Below, in pieces: positions 7,648 to 15,590 of a DNA stretch of 34,588 bases. Source of the DNA: DATGLG01 sp035294245 (GTDB taxonomy: Bacteria > Pseudomonadota > Alphaproteobacteria > JACZXZ01); contig DATGLG010000014.1 in the NCBI GenBank assembly GCA_035294245.1, positions 1 through 34,588 on the forward strand, given 5' to 3'. Below the pieces are notes generated by a model. The model was not told the origin of the DNA and ran no database searches. It saw nothing but the letters and a program-made list of their open reading frames with translations. Both the position numbers and the translations under genes were made by a program. The first letter of the stretch is position 1, and every line of letters begins with the position of its first letter.

Positions 7648-8196
7648 ATGTCCAGCCCGAATGCGGCGCTGAAGATCGACAACCACGTGATCGAGCGCGA
7701 AAACGCGGACGTCTTCGAGCGCGTCCGGCTGCCGCTTGGCGACCTCGAGAGATTCGATCCGCAGATGATCCCGCTGCTCCGGTATTGGGAATCGCTTCGT
7801 CGCGGTGGCCTCCTGCCGGCCAAGAGCGATATCGATCCGCTCAGCCTGAAGAAGTTCCTGGGGCGCATCCATTTCATCGACACCCATGCCGCCGAGCCGG
7901 AGCAATACTGCTTTACGCTTTGGGGGAGTGGCTGTCACTTGGACGGCGGCCAAGACTACACCCGCCTCCGCATCGGCGATTACCCGAGTGCGGCGTGGCG
8001 GCGCGCCGTCACGCAAGACTATCAGGACGTCGTAAAATTCGGCGTGCCGGCCTACCATCTCGTGAGCGCGCTGCACAACTATCAGCGCTACGAGTATTCG
8101 CGCCTCATTCTGCCCTTAAGTGAGAACGGTAGGCAGGTCACGCAGCTCCTGGTCCATGTCCACAAGCGGCCGATTACCGAAATCAAGTTCCTCTAA
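7648..8196 (+). CDS. PAS_5 (DUF1457-type) domain protein
   Basis: 182 residues. The central part (about residues 35-170) matches the PAS_5 family common in alphaproteobacteria: MIPLLRYWESLRRGGLLPAK, then DIDPLSLKKFLGRI, then a PAS-like core ending in YSRLILPLSENGRQVTQLLVHV. PAS folds bind small ligands or mediate signalling, but most PAS_5 proteins have no assigned partner. AAGGAG at 7636-7641 gives a strong ribosome site six bases before ATG 7648. The stop overlaps, by four bases, the stop of the convergent gene on the other strand. A CtrA-type box precedes it, suggesting cell-cycle or motility-linked control. Confidence 0.8.
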   Translation: MSSPNAALKIDNHVIERENADVFERVRLPLGDLERFDPQMIPLLRYWESLRRGGLLPAKSDIDPLSLKKFLGRIHFIDTHAAEPEQYCFTLWGSGCHLDGGQDYTRLRIGDYPSAAWRRAVTQDYQDVVKFGVPAYHLVSALHNYQRYEYSRLILPLSENGRQVTQLLVHVHKRPITEIKFL

Positions 8197-8906
8197 TCGG
8201 CGGCCGGCGCGATCGCCGCAGGCGTGGCCGCTGGTTCCATCCGTTGCAGGATCTCTTGCCGGGTGATGTGGCACATATAGACCCGCTCGTCCTTTTCGGT
8301 TGGCGGGAAGAAGCCGTCGATCACCAATCCCACCGTCGTGAATCCGTATGCGTTCTTCGGCAGGCCGCTGAAGGCGATCCCCTCGAAAACGAGTGAGGTT
8401 ACGTGATCGACGCCGAAATTGCGCAAGAGCAACGCGCGCACAAGCCAGGGGAGCGTTCGCGACAGCCCCCGCTTACGCCAGGCGGGATTCACCCATAATC
8501 CGCCGACATGGGCAACCACGCCGCGCACATCGAAGGGCCCGATGCGTTGGACCTTGCACCGCTCGCCGGCATCCGGCGGCGGGGTCCTGAACCAGACGCG
8601 CTCGTTGCGGATCAGCTCGTAGAAATCGTCGGTCTCGAAGACGCGAGCCGCCGACATCGCGACGGTGTCGCCAAACGGCGTCACGGCTCTCACCCAAAGG
8701 GCATCATCGCCGAGGTCCGAGACGCAAGGATCGAAGGTTGGGTAGAGGAATCCGCAGGTCCGCCGCATCCGGGCGAACATGTCGAAATCATGCTCGATTT
8801 CCGAGCTCAGGCCCAATTCGAGATTTTCTTCGACGATACGATCGATAAAGCGTTGAACGAGACCGAACTCGGCATCGGTCAACGGAACGCCGCCCATCCC
8901 AGCCAT
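8193..8906 (-). CDS. GNAT-like N-acyltransferase domain protein, unknown substrate
   Basis: 237 residues. The segment VGGLWVNPAWRKRGLSRTLPWLVRALL (about residues 133-159) resembles strand 4, the acetyl-CoA-binding RxxGxS/G loop and helix 3 of the GNAT fold. The following FGVDHVTSLVFEGIAFSG resembles strand 5. The N-terminal third is helical and acidic and the C-terminal tail is alanine/proline-rich. Homology is judged by pattern only; the protein is longer than a minimal GNAT domain. The start at ATG 8906 has GGGGGAGGGG upstream. Its stop (TAG) overlaps that of the convergent PAS_5 gene, and a CtrA-type box sits 56 bases upstream of the start. Confidence 0.6.
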   Translation of the reverse strand: MAGMGGVPLTDAEFGLVQRFIDRIVEENLELGLSSEIEHDFDMFARMRRTCGFLYPTFDPCVSDLGDDALWVRAVTPFGDTVAMSAARVFETDDFYELIRNERVWFRTPPPDAGERCKVQRIGPFDVRGVVAHVGGLWVNPAWRKRGLSRTLPWLVRALLLRNFGVDHVTSLVFEGIAFSGLPKNAYGFTTVGLVIDGFFPPTEKDERVYMCHITRQEILQRMEPAATPAAIAPAAD

Positions 8907-8961
8907 TGTCCCCTCCCCCAGTGTTGGGACAAAACACTCACCTGTTTGTTTGTCGGCATAA

Positions 8962-8976
8962 TTAACTATTCTTTAA
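8962..8976. promoter_or_regulatory. CtrA-type box TTAA-N7-TTAA upstream of the GNAT-like gene
   Basis: TTAA at 8962-8965 and TTAA at 8973-8976 flank exactly seven bases. The sequence TTAACTATTCTTTAA is very similar to the box at 7546 (TTAACTCATTCTTAA). It lies in an AT-rich island inside an otherwise GC-rich stretch, 56 bases upstream of the minus-strand start at 8906. The AT-richness raises the chance of a random match somewhat. Confidence 0.5.
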
Positions 8977-9085
8977 AATATTTTACCGCGCCCCGGAACC
9001 TTTTCACAATAGAAATCAACTATGACGCGAGAATTATTTTTCATTACTGCCGTTGCGCGCGAGCGGAGACGGCCGAGCGCGGAAC

Positions 9086-9679
9086 TCAGAGCCAGAGCGC
9101 GAAAGCGACGGATGCCACGAGCGAGATCGCGCAAGCCACATTCACGATTCGGCTCGCGCGCGGATCGCGAAGGAGGCGGGTGAGTGACGTCCCGGCAAGG
9201 AGCCAGGCCGCCGCTGCCATCGTAAGGATCGCCGCCAGCACCGCCAGTTTCGCGAGGGCGTCGAGCTCAAGACGTCCGCGTATCAGCACGAAGCCGGAGA
9301 AAAGCGCTGCCATGGCGGCATAGCCCTTTGGGTTGACCAGGGAAAGAAACACGCCGCCGGCAAATGATGGCGGGCGACACCCTCCGGCCGGTTCCGTGAG
9401 CGGTGCGGCGGTGGCGATGCGGAAGGCGAGGTGGATGAAATACGCGGCGCTCAAGGCGGCGAAGACGGGGCTTGCGCCCGGTAGAGCCAGGATCATGCCC
9501 ACGCCCCCGATTGCGGCGACACCCATTACGGCGATCATGCCGGCGACGATCCCCGCGAGATAGCCAAGGGAGCGGCGTGCGCCGAAAGCGGCACCGGCGG
9601 CGGCGAGGCTCAAATTCGCGGGCCCGGGGCTTCCGGTCAGTGCCACGCCCGCCAAGACGATGCCAAGCAATCCGTCCAT
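9086..9679 (-). CDS. LysE/RhtB-family amino acid exporter
   Basis: 197 residues with about six hydrophobic segments. The N-terminal signature GVALTGSPGPANLSLAAAGAAFG is the LysE/RhtB family hallmark (SPGP motif near residues 17-20). The second half has the family motif FLSLVNPKGY. Such proteins export amino acids or derivatives (homoserine, threonine, lysine, arginine) across the inner membrane by exchange for protons. ATG 9679 is preferred because GAGGGA lies five bases upstream; GTG 9694 is an alternative. A 10-bp inverted repeat directly upstream is a candidate operator. The substrate cannot be read from the sequence. Confidence 0.92.
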   Translation of the reverse strand: MDGLLGIVLAGVALTGSPGPANLSLAAAGAAFGARRSLGYLAGIVAGMIAVMGVAAIGGVGMILALPGASPVFAALSAAYFIHLAFRIATAAPLTEPAGGCRPPSFAGGVFLSLVNPKGYAAMAALFSGFVLIRGRLELDALAKLAVLAAILTMAAAAWLLAGTSLTRLLRDPRASRIVNVACAISLVASVAFALWL

Positions 9680-9692
9680 CGAGATCCCTCGC

Positions 9693-9736
9693 ACTCGATA
9701 AGCCCTGTCGCGAAAACGAACATGCCCTTATCGAGT
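9693..9736. promoter_or_regulatory. 10-bp inverted repeat, candidate operator of the LysE gene
   Basis: ACTCGATAAG at 9693-9702 and its exact complement CTTATCGAGT at 9727-9736 are separated by 24 bases. The element ends 14 bases before the lysE-type start codon on the minus strand. Half-site spacing of 34 bases centre to centre is near three helical turns. The long loop argues against a terminator. The cognate regulator is not in the window next to it. Confidence 0.5.
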
Positions 9737-9789
9737 ATCGAGGAGATGCGAGGTTCGCGTCTTGAACGGTTGTGCGCGGCCGTATCCCG

Positions 9790-11079
9790 TCACCCCTCGC
9801 CGATATTTGGCGGCAGGCCACTGCGCCGGAGCCTTCGGGGGCGTCGCGGCGCCGTCACCACGGCGAACCAAAACGCGATTGTCGAGACGCAGGCGATGGC
9901 GAATATGCTCCAGAGCACCGGACCGTAATGGTGAGAAAGGGTCCAAAGCGCGGCCATGGCGATCGGGGCCGCGGCCCGCGCGATATTCGTCGGAAAGGCG
10001 AGGGCGCCATTGATGGCGCCATAGCCGATGGTTCCGAGAAGATCCGGGACGGCCATTCCCCGAATGATCGTCATCAGCCCGTTGCTCGAGCCGTACAAAA
10101 CGGCGAACGCTCCCAAGGAATAGATGTCGCTGGGGCGGACGATCAGGATCATGACGGCAATCGGCAGCACAACGAGATTGAAGCTGCCAAGCACATTTGC
10201 CGTCGTCTTGGCCCCGAAGAGGAAAAGCAGCAGGCGGCCTAGCACCTGCATCGGGCCGATCAGCGCAACGCAGAAGACGATCGTCGCCGGATCGACGTTG
10301 CGCTCGACGAGAAGCGGTATGAGGTGGAAAGTGACGGCGGAGAACACCGAGTTATAGGCGACGAAACAGACCAAGAGCCCCCAAAAGGCGGGCTCGCGAG
10401 CGGCGTTGCTCAGCGGCGAGCCGCGCAGCTCAAGCGGCGGCGACTCCACAACATTCTGGGCCGGAGCCGGGCGCGCGCGATTCTCGGCGAGAAAATAGAG
10501 ATGGATGCCGGCGCAGAAGATCAGGTTGCACAGGGCAAGCCCTTCCAGCGCTGCGCGCCATCCCAGCTTCTCGATGAGGGCCGCCGTCAAGGGGATGAAG
10601 ACGGTGCTGGCAAATCCGCCAATGACCGCCATCATCAGGATGGCCTTGCGGAGATTGGCGCCATAGGCGCGTGAGAGCACGGCGCAGGCCGGCTCGTATA
10701 GGACGGCGGCGAGCACGACGCCCATCAGCACCCAGATGACATAGAAGGTGGCAAGGTGCTGCACTTTCGCCCAGGCGAAGAGCAATGCCGCGCCGCCGAG
10801 GGAGCCCATCGTCATGACCAATCGCCCGCCGTGTCGGTCGATCCAGCTCCCGATGGGTAGGGAGCAAAGGCCACTGACGAGAAGGCCGAGGGAGACTGCG
10901 CCGTTCAGGTCCGTCTTCGACCAGCCCAGCTCGCGCTCCATCGGGGTCACGAACAGCGAGAAGCTGTAATACAGCGAGCCCCACGACACGAGCTGTGTCG
11001 CCGCCATCGCGATCGCGAGATCCCATGTCGGCCTCGCCCGGAAGCTTCGGCGATTCGCCGAGGAAGAACCCGCTGTCAT
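9790..11079 (-). CDS. Major facilitator superfamily transporter
   Basis: 429 residues with about twelve hydrophobic helices. The cytoplasmic loop between helices 2 and 3 reads GSWIDRHGGR, the MFS signature GxxxDRxGxR (about residues 77-86). The N-terminal helix has the QLVSWGSLYYSFSLF pattern common in MFS members related to monocarboxylate/oxalate-type permeases. An antiporter or importer of small organic solutes is likely; the substrate is unknown. It lies upstream of, and in the same direction as, the LysE-type gene with about 110 bases between, including an inverted repeat, so the two are probably separately controlled. The C terminus is arginine-rich. Confidence 0.88.
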   Translation of the reverse strand: MTAGSSSANRRSFRARPTWDLAIAMAATQLVSWGSLYYSFSLFVTPMERELGWSKTDLNGAVSLGLLVSGLCSLPIGSWIDRHGGRLVMTMGSLGGAALLFAWAKVQHLATFYVIWVLMGVVLAAVLYEPACAVLSRAYGANLRKAILMMAVIGGFASTVFIPLTAALIEKLGWRAALEGLALCNLIFCAGIHLYFLAENRARPAPAQNVVESPPLELRGSPLSNAAREPAFWGLLVCFVAYNSVFSAVTFHLIPLLVERNVDPATIVFCVALIGPMQVLGRLLLFLFGAKTTANVLGSFNLVVLPIAVMILIVRPSDIYSLGAFAVLYGSSNGLMTIIRGMAVPDLLGTIGYGAINGALAFPTNIARAAAPIAMAALWTLSHHYGPVLWSIFAIACVSTIAFWFAVVTAPRRPRRLRRSGLPPNIGEG

Positions 11080-11618
11080 TCACCGACCCCTGTCCCACGA
11101 TACGCCGTCTGCTCCCGACGCGGGTGAAAGTGAACAAGGATACCCATTCCCGGTCGAATCCGCGGCTTCGGCAAGCCTATAGCACGGCATGGGATGGAAA
11201 TTCGATGGCGAATGGCGAAAAAATCTATCCTTACAATAAGATGACAATCTTGATCAAAGTAAAGCCTGCAGTCCGCTCCTCTACAGCATTGGGCTTGGGG
11301 TGGGTTGTCGGGTGCCTCTGAAGTTATGATCTGCCATTTGGTTGGAGTCGTGGTGATCGAGAATGCGCCGCAAGCGTTGCGTTTCACCGCGCGAGCCGAA
11401 GCAGATGCTTAGCTGGGCCAGGTATGCACTGGACTTGGCACTCCCCTCTCACGTGGCGTGGATGGATGGCGCGTCTGTAGCCGTTCCAGTCCTCTGGCCG
11501 GTCGATGCGCCAGCGATCGCGTCGGGCTTGGAGCGGGGAAATTCAATTGGCTCATAGACATAGCGATAGCTCGCGGCAGCTGTCGGGGGTCGTGACGGCG
11601 TGCGGGATCGGATGAGAC

Positions 11619-11646
11619 GGCCGTGCGTTATATAACGGCTACGGCC
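11619..11646. promoter_or_regulatory. Palindromic element CGTTATATAACG with outer GGCCGT/ACGGCC arms
   Basis: Bases 11626-11637 form a perfect 12-base palindrome. Outer arms GGCCGT (11619-11624) and ACGGCC (11641-11646) are also complementary, slightly off centre. The AT core within GC-rich sequence resembles a dimeric regulator site. It lies about 280 bases from the nearest start codon, so its target is unclear. Confidence 0.35.
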
Positions 11647-11896
11647 AGTACCCTCCGTGGCGAGATCGTCCGAGGTCGAACCGATGTGCGAGGGAGGGCG
11701 TTATAGGGGAAAAACAAAGCGTACTCATGGCCGCAGCGGTTCCTCCCCCATCCCTGCGCGAAGATGGGGGACGGGAGCAAGAGGGGGATCGGCCGCCGTC
11801 GTGACAGGAATATCCGCTTGGTGGAATGCCAAGATGGGGTGCAACGGGACAGTTGCCGAAGCCGTGGTTGCTGCCCACATCAATTTCATCACTCAT

Positions 11897-11914
11897 TTAA
11901 TCGAAATTAATCGG
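11897..11914 (+). promoter_or_regulatory. Tandem TTAATCG motif before the YkoP-like gene
   Basis: TTAATCG at 11897-11903 recurs at 11907-11913, a 10-base period equal to one helical turn. The pair ends 11 bases before the start at 11925. The two TTAA cores are six bases apart, so this is not the N7 CtrA consensus. Confidence 0.25.
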
Positions 11915-11924
11915 GTGATCCGCC

Positions 11925-12623
11925 ATGCCGACCGAGGCTGCCATTCCCTCTGTGACGAACTTCGGCCCCTCACCAACGCTCCGGCCCTCCGCCGATACCT
12001 GGCGGGACCAGGCCTGGGTGGCCTTCATCAGCCACCTCGATACCGTTCTGCGGCGCTACCATGGCGTTTATGAATTCACGGACGATCCCGAATGCGTCCT
12101 TCGGGTAAGCTTCGGCGAGAACCGTGCCCCCGTCCGGCTGGCGGACGGCACCCGGGTCGAAGCGGGCGAGCGCATCGGCATCTTTCACTTCTGGAACGAG
12201 CACTTGCCCCGCTTTTCCTCGCGCGGCCCCGATCTGCGCTGGGCCAAGGCTATGCGCGGCAAGGTGCGACGATCGCTCTGCGCGCTCGCCGAGCATGTGG
12301 AAAATGACATGGCTTGGCATGGGATTGATGCATTTCGGGCAGACTCGGCGTTCTCGAGCAAATTGCGGACGCGTCAGATCGAGCGCGTGGTCGGCCGCTA
12401 TGGCTTCGAGCTGCTGACGACCGAGCTATCCGCGGTCCACCAGCTCCACGCCTTTGGCGAAAACTTCCTCCTCTGGGGATTCGCGCGGGCCTTCAATCCG
12501 GCGGCCCTCAACCGGCGTCATTTCCTGCGTGAGCGGCAGGAGCTGTGGATTTCCCGCCGCACGCTTCTTGCGCTATATGGGCGGCAGCGGGATCCCGGCG
12601 AAGCTCGCGCATTATCCGCATAG
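11925..12623 (+). CDS. YkoP-like domain protein of unknown function
   Basis: 232 residues, predicted cytoplasmic. The N-terminal half contains LRRYHGVYEF and then RLADGTRVEAGERIGIFHFWNEHLPRF. This resembles the YkoP-like pattern in which a short beta segment with LxDGTxxxxGDxIxxLHxxN precedes helices. The C-terminal half is helical with many aromatic residues and arginines. YkoP-type proteins are found beside glycosyltransferases in several bacteria, which fits the GT2 gene starting seven bases downstream. ATG 11925 has only a weak ribosome site (GGTGAT). The family assignment is by eye and moderately uncertain; no catalytic motif is visible. Confidence 0.6.
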   Translation: MPTEAAIPSVTNFGPSPTLRPSADTWRDQAWVAFISHLDTVLRRYHGVYEFTDDPECVLRVSFGENRAPVRLADGTRVEAGERIGIFHFWNEHLPRFSSRGPDLRWAKAMRGKVRRSLCALAEHVENDMAWHGIDAFRADSAFSSKLRTRQIERVVGRYGFELLTTELSAVHQLHAFGENFLLWGFARAFNPAALNRRHFLRERQELWISRRTLLALYGRQRDPGEARALSA

Positions 12624-12629
12624 CTTGCC

Positions 12630-13811
12630 ATGTCGTCGATCATTGCGGGGGCGCTCTGGCTTGGTTTCATCGCTTGGCTCCTGCAGCGGGTCGTCAGGCA
12701 ATTTCGCGCCTATCGCTTGGACGCGCTCGAGGTCGGTGGGTGCCGCGCGCCGCTACCATCGCTTGCAGTCGTCGTTCCCGTGCGCAATGAGATCCTGAAT
12801 ATCGGCGGTTGTCTCAGGAGCCTCTCGGCGCAAACCGGCCTCGCCGATCGCTATGCCGTGATCGTCGTCGATGACGAGTCCGAGGATGGCACGGCGGCTG
12901 CGGTCAAGCGCCTTGCGGCTGCGGACCGCAGGATCAGGCTGATCTCGGCGGATCTGCCCGAGGGCTGGTTGGGCAAGCCTCATGCCTGCTGGCGTGGCGC
13001 CATGTCGGTTGAAAGCGAATGGCTCTGCTTTCTCGACGCAGATGTCCGCGCCGAGCCCGAGTTGCTGTCGTCGGCGGTCCAGCTCGCGGAAGCCCAAGGC
13101 ATCGACATGCTGTCGCTCCAAACCTTCCAGGAGCTCGGCAGCCTGTGGGAGCGGCTGATCATTCCGGCGGGGTTGCTGATGATCGCCTGCGCCAAGGATT
13201 TTCGCTCGATCAACGACCCGACCTCCGCCGCGGCGACCGTCAACGGCCAGTTCATCCTGATCCGTCGCTCCGTCTATCTGGCCGTCGGCGGGCACGCTGC
13301 GGTCCGAGCGGCGGTGTGCGAGGACAAGGCCCTCGCCGCGCGCGTGAAGCAGGCGGGCTTTCGCCTGCGCATGCTCTCCGGCGAACGCCTTGTGCGCACG
13401 CGGATGTACACCGATCTGGAATCCCTGTGGGAAGGGTTTTCGAAGAACGCCGTCGAGATTATGGGAAGCGGAGCGGGAACGCTTGCGGTCGCCGCCCTCG
13501 GCGCCATCGTTGGATGGACGGCGCTTCTGTTGCCACTCGCGCTTGGCGTGGATGCGCTGGCGACGACTTCTCGGCTGTCGCTCCTGGCCTTTGCCCTGTC
13601 GTTTCTCGGTTCCGCCATCGTTCTCGGCGTGCAGATCGGGACGATACGGCATTTCCGGCTTCCGGCCTTCATCGCCTTGTTGCTGCCCCTGGGCTATACA
13701 ATGGCGGCGGCGCTAGCATGGCGCAGCGTCGTCCTGCGACGGAGCGGCCGCGTCACATGGAAGGGCCGAAAATACGAGGTCCCAAAGAGCATCTCGCCGG
13801 GTTGCGTGTGA
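12630..13811 (+). CDS. Family 2 glycosyltransferase, membrane-anchored (HpnB/CrtQ-like)
   Basis: 393 residues. One N-terminal helix (about 3-24) is followed by a GT-A catalytic domain: VVVPVRNEILNIGGCLRSL (nucleotide-sugar binding), VIVVDDESEDGT, then LPEGWLGKPHACWRGA, and the metal-binding FLDADVR near residue 131. A later acidic motif CEDKALAARVKQAG corresponds to the E/D-D-L/K segment of processive GT2 enzymes. Three or so C-terminal helices complete it. The order resembles hopanoid-associated HpnB and carotenoid glycosyltransferase CrtQ, so a lipid acceptor at the inner membrane is plausible but not proven. It is translated directly after the YkoP-like gene (six-base gap). Confidence 0.85.
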   Translation: MSSIIAGALWLGFIAWLLQRVVRQFRAYRLDALEVGGCRAPLPSLAVVVPVRNEILNIGGCLRSLSAQTGLADRYAVIVVDDESEDGTAAAVKRLAAADRRIRLISADLPEGWLGKPHACWRGAMSVESEWLCFLDADVRAEPELLSSAVQLAEAQGIDMLSLQTFQELGSLWERLIIPAGLLMIACAKDFRSINDPTSAAATVNGQFILIRRSVYLAVGGHAAVRAAVCEDKALAARVKQAGFRLRMLSGERLVRTRMYTDLESLWEGFSKNAVEIMGSGAGTLAVAALGAIVGWTALLLPLALGVDALATTSRLSLLAFALSFLGSAIVLGVQIGTIRHFRLPAFIALLLPLGYTMAAALAWRSVVLRRSGRVTWKGRKYEVPKSISPGCV

Positions 13812-13875
13812 GTCGGCACGACGGCTCTGCGGGGTTCCGGCCGGCGGCGCCCAATTTCCAAAGGATCGGGACATC

Positions 13876-14922
13876 ATGATCCCTCGGCGCAGCCGAGTCG
13901 GCGGGTGGCCGATCGCCGCCGCCATCGCCGTCGTTGCGCTCGTCCTCTACGCCGTGCGCTACGCCCTGCTCCCCTTCGTCTTCGCGGCGGCCATCGGCTT
14001 CATGGTGGAGCCGCTGGTCGCGGCGGGTCATCGGCGGCTTGGCGGTCCGCGATGGCCGGTGGCGGCGCTGCTTTGCGTCCTCCTCTACACCGCCATTATC
14101 GTGCCCGGCTATTGGATCGTCACGACCGCCCTCGTCAATCTCGAGCATATCGTCGCCCACGGCCCCGATATCGTTCATAACATCATCCTGGAGGCCATAG
14201 GCGCGAACGGTGTTGATATTTTCGGGCGAAGCTTCAGTGCCGATGCCCTCACGCGCGGCATTCTCGACAGCGCGCGCGATCTCCTCGGCCTGCAGGACAT
14301 CGTCCCCGCCGCGAAGTTGGGCATCACCGCCATCCTCGCCTTCGTCCTGACGATGGTGCTCATTCCCTATTTCATGGTCTCGGGTCCCCGTTTGGCCGAA
14401 GGAACCTTGCGGCTACTGCCGCCCGAGCGCCGCACGGCCGTGCGCGATCTGCTGCCCGGGATCGTGCCGGTGCTCCGGCGCTATCTCGTCGGCATCTTCG
14501 TTGTCGTTGCCTATACCACGCTTGTCGCCTGGACCGGCTTCCAGCTTCTCTTCCGTTTGCCGAACGCCTCCCTGCTGGCGCTCACCGTCGGCGTACTCGA
14601 GTTGATTCCGGTGATCGGCCCGATCTGCTCGGCGAGCATCGTCGGGTTGACGGCCTTACAGCAACACAGTCTCGAAGCCGCCATTGTTCTCGTCGTCTTT
14701 GCCCTTGTCCTGCGTCTCTCGATCGACAACCTCGTCGGCCCGCTGGTGCTGGGGCGTGCGGCAAGGATTCCCGCCGTCGTGGTGATGTTCGCTTTTGTTT
14801 GCGGCGGGATGCTCTTCGGCGTGGTCGGCCTGTTGCTGGCCGTGCCGGTGGCGACCTGCATCAAGATCATCCTCGGCCATTACTACGCGGAGCCCATTCG
14901 AGAGGACAGGCCGCCTCGCTAA
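13876..14922 (+). CDS. AI-2E family (PerM/UPF0118) membrane protein
   Basis: 348 residues with eight or so hydrophobic helices. Two flank an N-terminal soluble stretch, and a C-terminal group holds the family hallmarks LLALTVGVLELIPVIGPI and SIDNLVGPLVLG. The end reads GMLFGVVGLLLAVPVATCIKI. Members include PerM, the Na+/H+ antiporter-like TerC-independent transporters and the proposed AI-2 exporter TqsA; the true substrate is usually unknown, and the family name is not evidence for quorum sensing here. It follows the GT2 gene by 64 bases on the same strand, probably one operon. Confidence 0.88.
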   Translation: MIPRRSRVGGWPIAAAIAVVALVLYAVRYALLPFVFAAAIGFMVEPLVAAGHRRLGGPRWPVAALLCVLLYTAIIVPGYWIVTTALVNLEHIVAHGPDIVHNIILEAIGANGVDIFGRSFSADALTRGILDSARDLLGLQDIVPAAKLGITAILAFVLTMVLIPYFMVSGPRLAEGTLRLLPPERRTAVRDLLPGIVPVLRRYLVGIFVVVAYTTLVAWTGFQLLFRLPNASLLALTVGVLELIPVIGPICSASIVGLTALQQHSLEAAIVLVVFALVLRLSIDNLVGPLVLGRAARIPAVVVMFAFVCGGMLFGVVGLLLAVPVATCIKIILGHYYAEPIREDRPPR

Positions 14923-15049
14923 CGAGAATGAGCGGCGCGGCCGTTGCCGGTATCGCCGAAATCACGGCGGCAAGGGCGGGGAGAGGCAGAGGAAGCCACG
15001 TCCTCACCATGGCCATAATCCTCGCCGCTGTGCCGAGTAGGCAGCGGGC

Positions 15050-15466
15050 TCAGTGCCGCTGCGAGATGCCGCTCAGCGCCTCGCCCGCTTTGGACGGCTT
15101 GTGTCCCGTAGCGATGTCGCCAAGGCTGACGATACCGACAAGACGCTTGTCGCGGTTCACGACGGGAAGTCGCCGGAGCTGGAGATCCGCCATGTTGTCG
15201 GCAACACGGTCCACGTCCTCGTCTTCGAAGCAGTACTTGATCTCGCCGGTCATGACGTCGCGGACCTTGGTGGATTTCGGATCCTTCCCGCTGGCGACCC
15301 CTTTGATCGTGATGTCGCGATCGGTGATCATGCCGACGAGGTGATTTTCCTCGCCGACGGGCAGAACGCCGGCATCGATCTTCGCCATGAGCCGCGCGGC
15401 GGCCTCGATGGTGTCGTTCGGATTGGCGATCTCGACATCCCGGGTCATCAATTCGCTGACTTTCAT
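15050..15466 (-). CDS. Two-CBS-domain protein
   Basis: 138 residues made of a CBS pair. The first repeat is VSELMTRDVEIANPNDTI through VGMITDRDITIKGVA (about 2-56). The second is VRDVMTGEIKYCFEDEDV through VGIVSLGDIATG (about 68-121). Bateman modules of this kind bind adenosine nucleotides (AMP, ATP, SAM) and act as stand-alone energy sensors. AAAGGAGG lies at a good distance before ATG 15466. It converges with the AI-2E-family gene; the 127 bases between them hold a small CGCCG/CGGCG hairpin but no T-run. Partner protein unknown. Confidence 0.9.
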   Translation of the reverse strand: MKVSELMTRDVEIANPNDTIEAAARLMAKIDAGVLPVGEENHLVGMITDRDITIKGVASGKDPKSTKVRDVMTGEIKYCFEDEDVDRVADNMADLQLRRLPVVNRDKRLVGIVSLGDIATGHKPSKAGEALSGISQRH

Positions 15467-15590
15467 CGATTGCCTCCTTTGCCTTCGAATCTTGCGCCGA
15501 GGTGGTCATGCCTATAACGCCGCGGTCGGAGCGCAGTTCCTGAGGCGTCGATCCACAACACAATCCCGCTCGACAGCTGTCACGGCGCCT

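Larger units (their letters stand above)
11080..11924. other. 845-base stretch without a convincing gene
   Basis: Only short, low-quality open frames occur here and none has a recognisable motif or a good ribosome site. The stretch separates the minus-strand MFS gene from the plus-strand YkoP-like gene and so must hold both promoters. It contains a perfect 12-base palindrome (11626-11637) with outer arms, a stem-loop of 8 bp (11745-11752 with 11763-11770), and a tandem TTAATCG motif just before the next gene. It could contain gene debris or an unrecognised small RNA. Confidence 0.6.

Noticed and set aside
11745..11770. Intrinsic terminator (CCCCCATC with GATGGGGG)
   Set aside because: An 8-bp stem with a 10-base loop is plausible, but there is no T-run on either strand and no gene ends next to it.
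13876..14922. Quorum sensing by autoinducer-2, from the family name of the transporter
   Set aside because: AI-2E family members mostly have other or unknown substrates, and no luxS or lsr gene is in the window.
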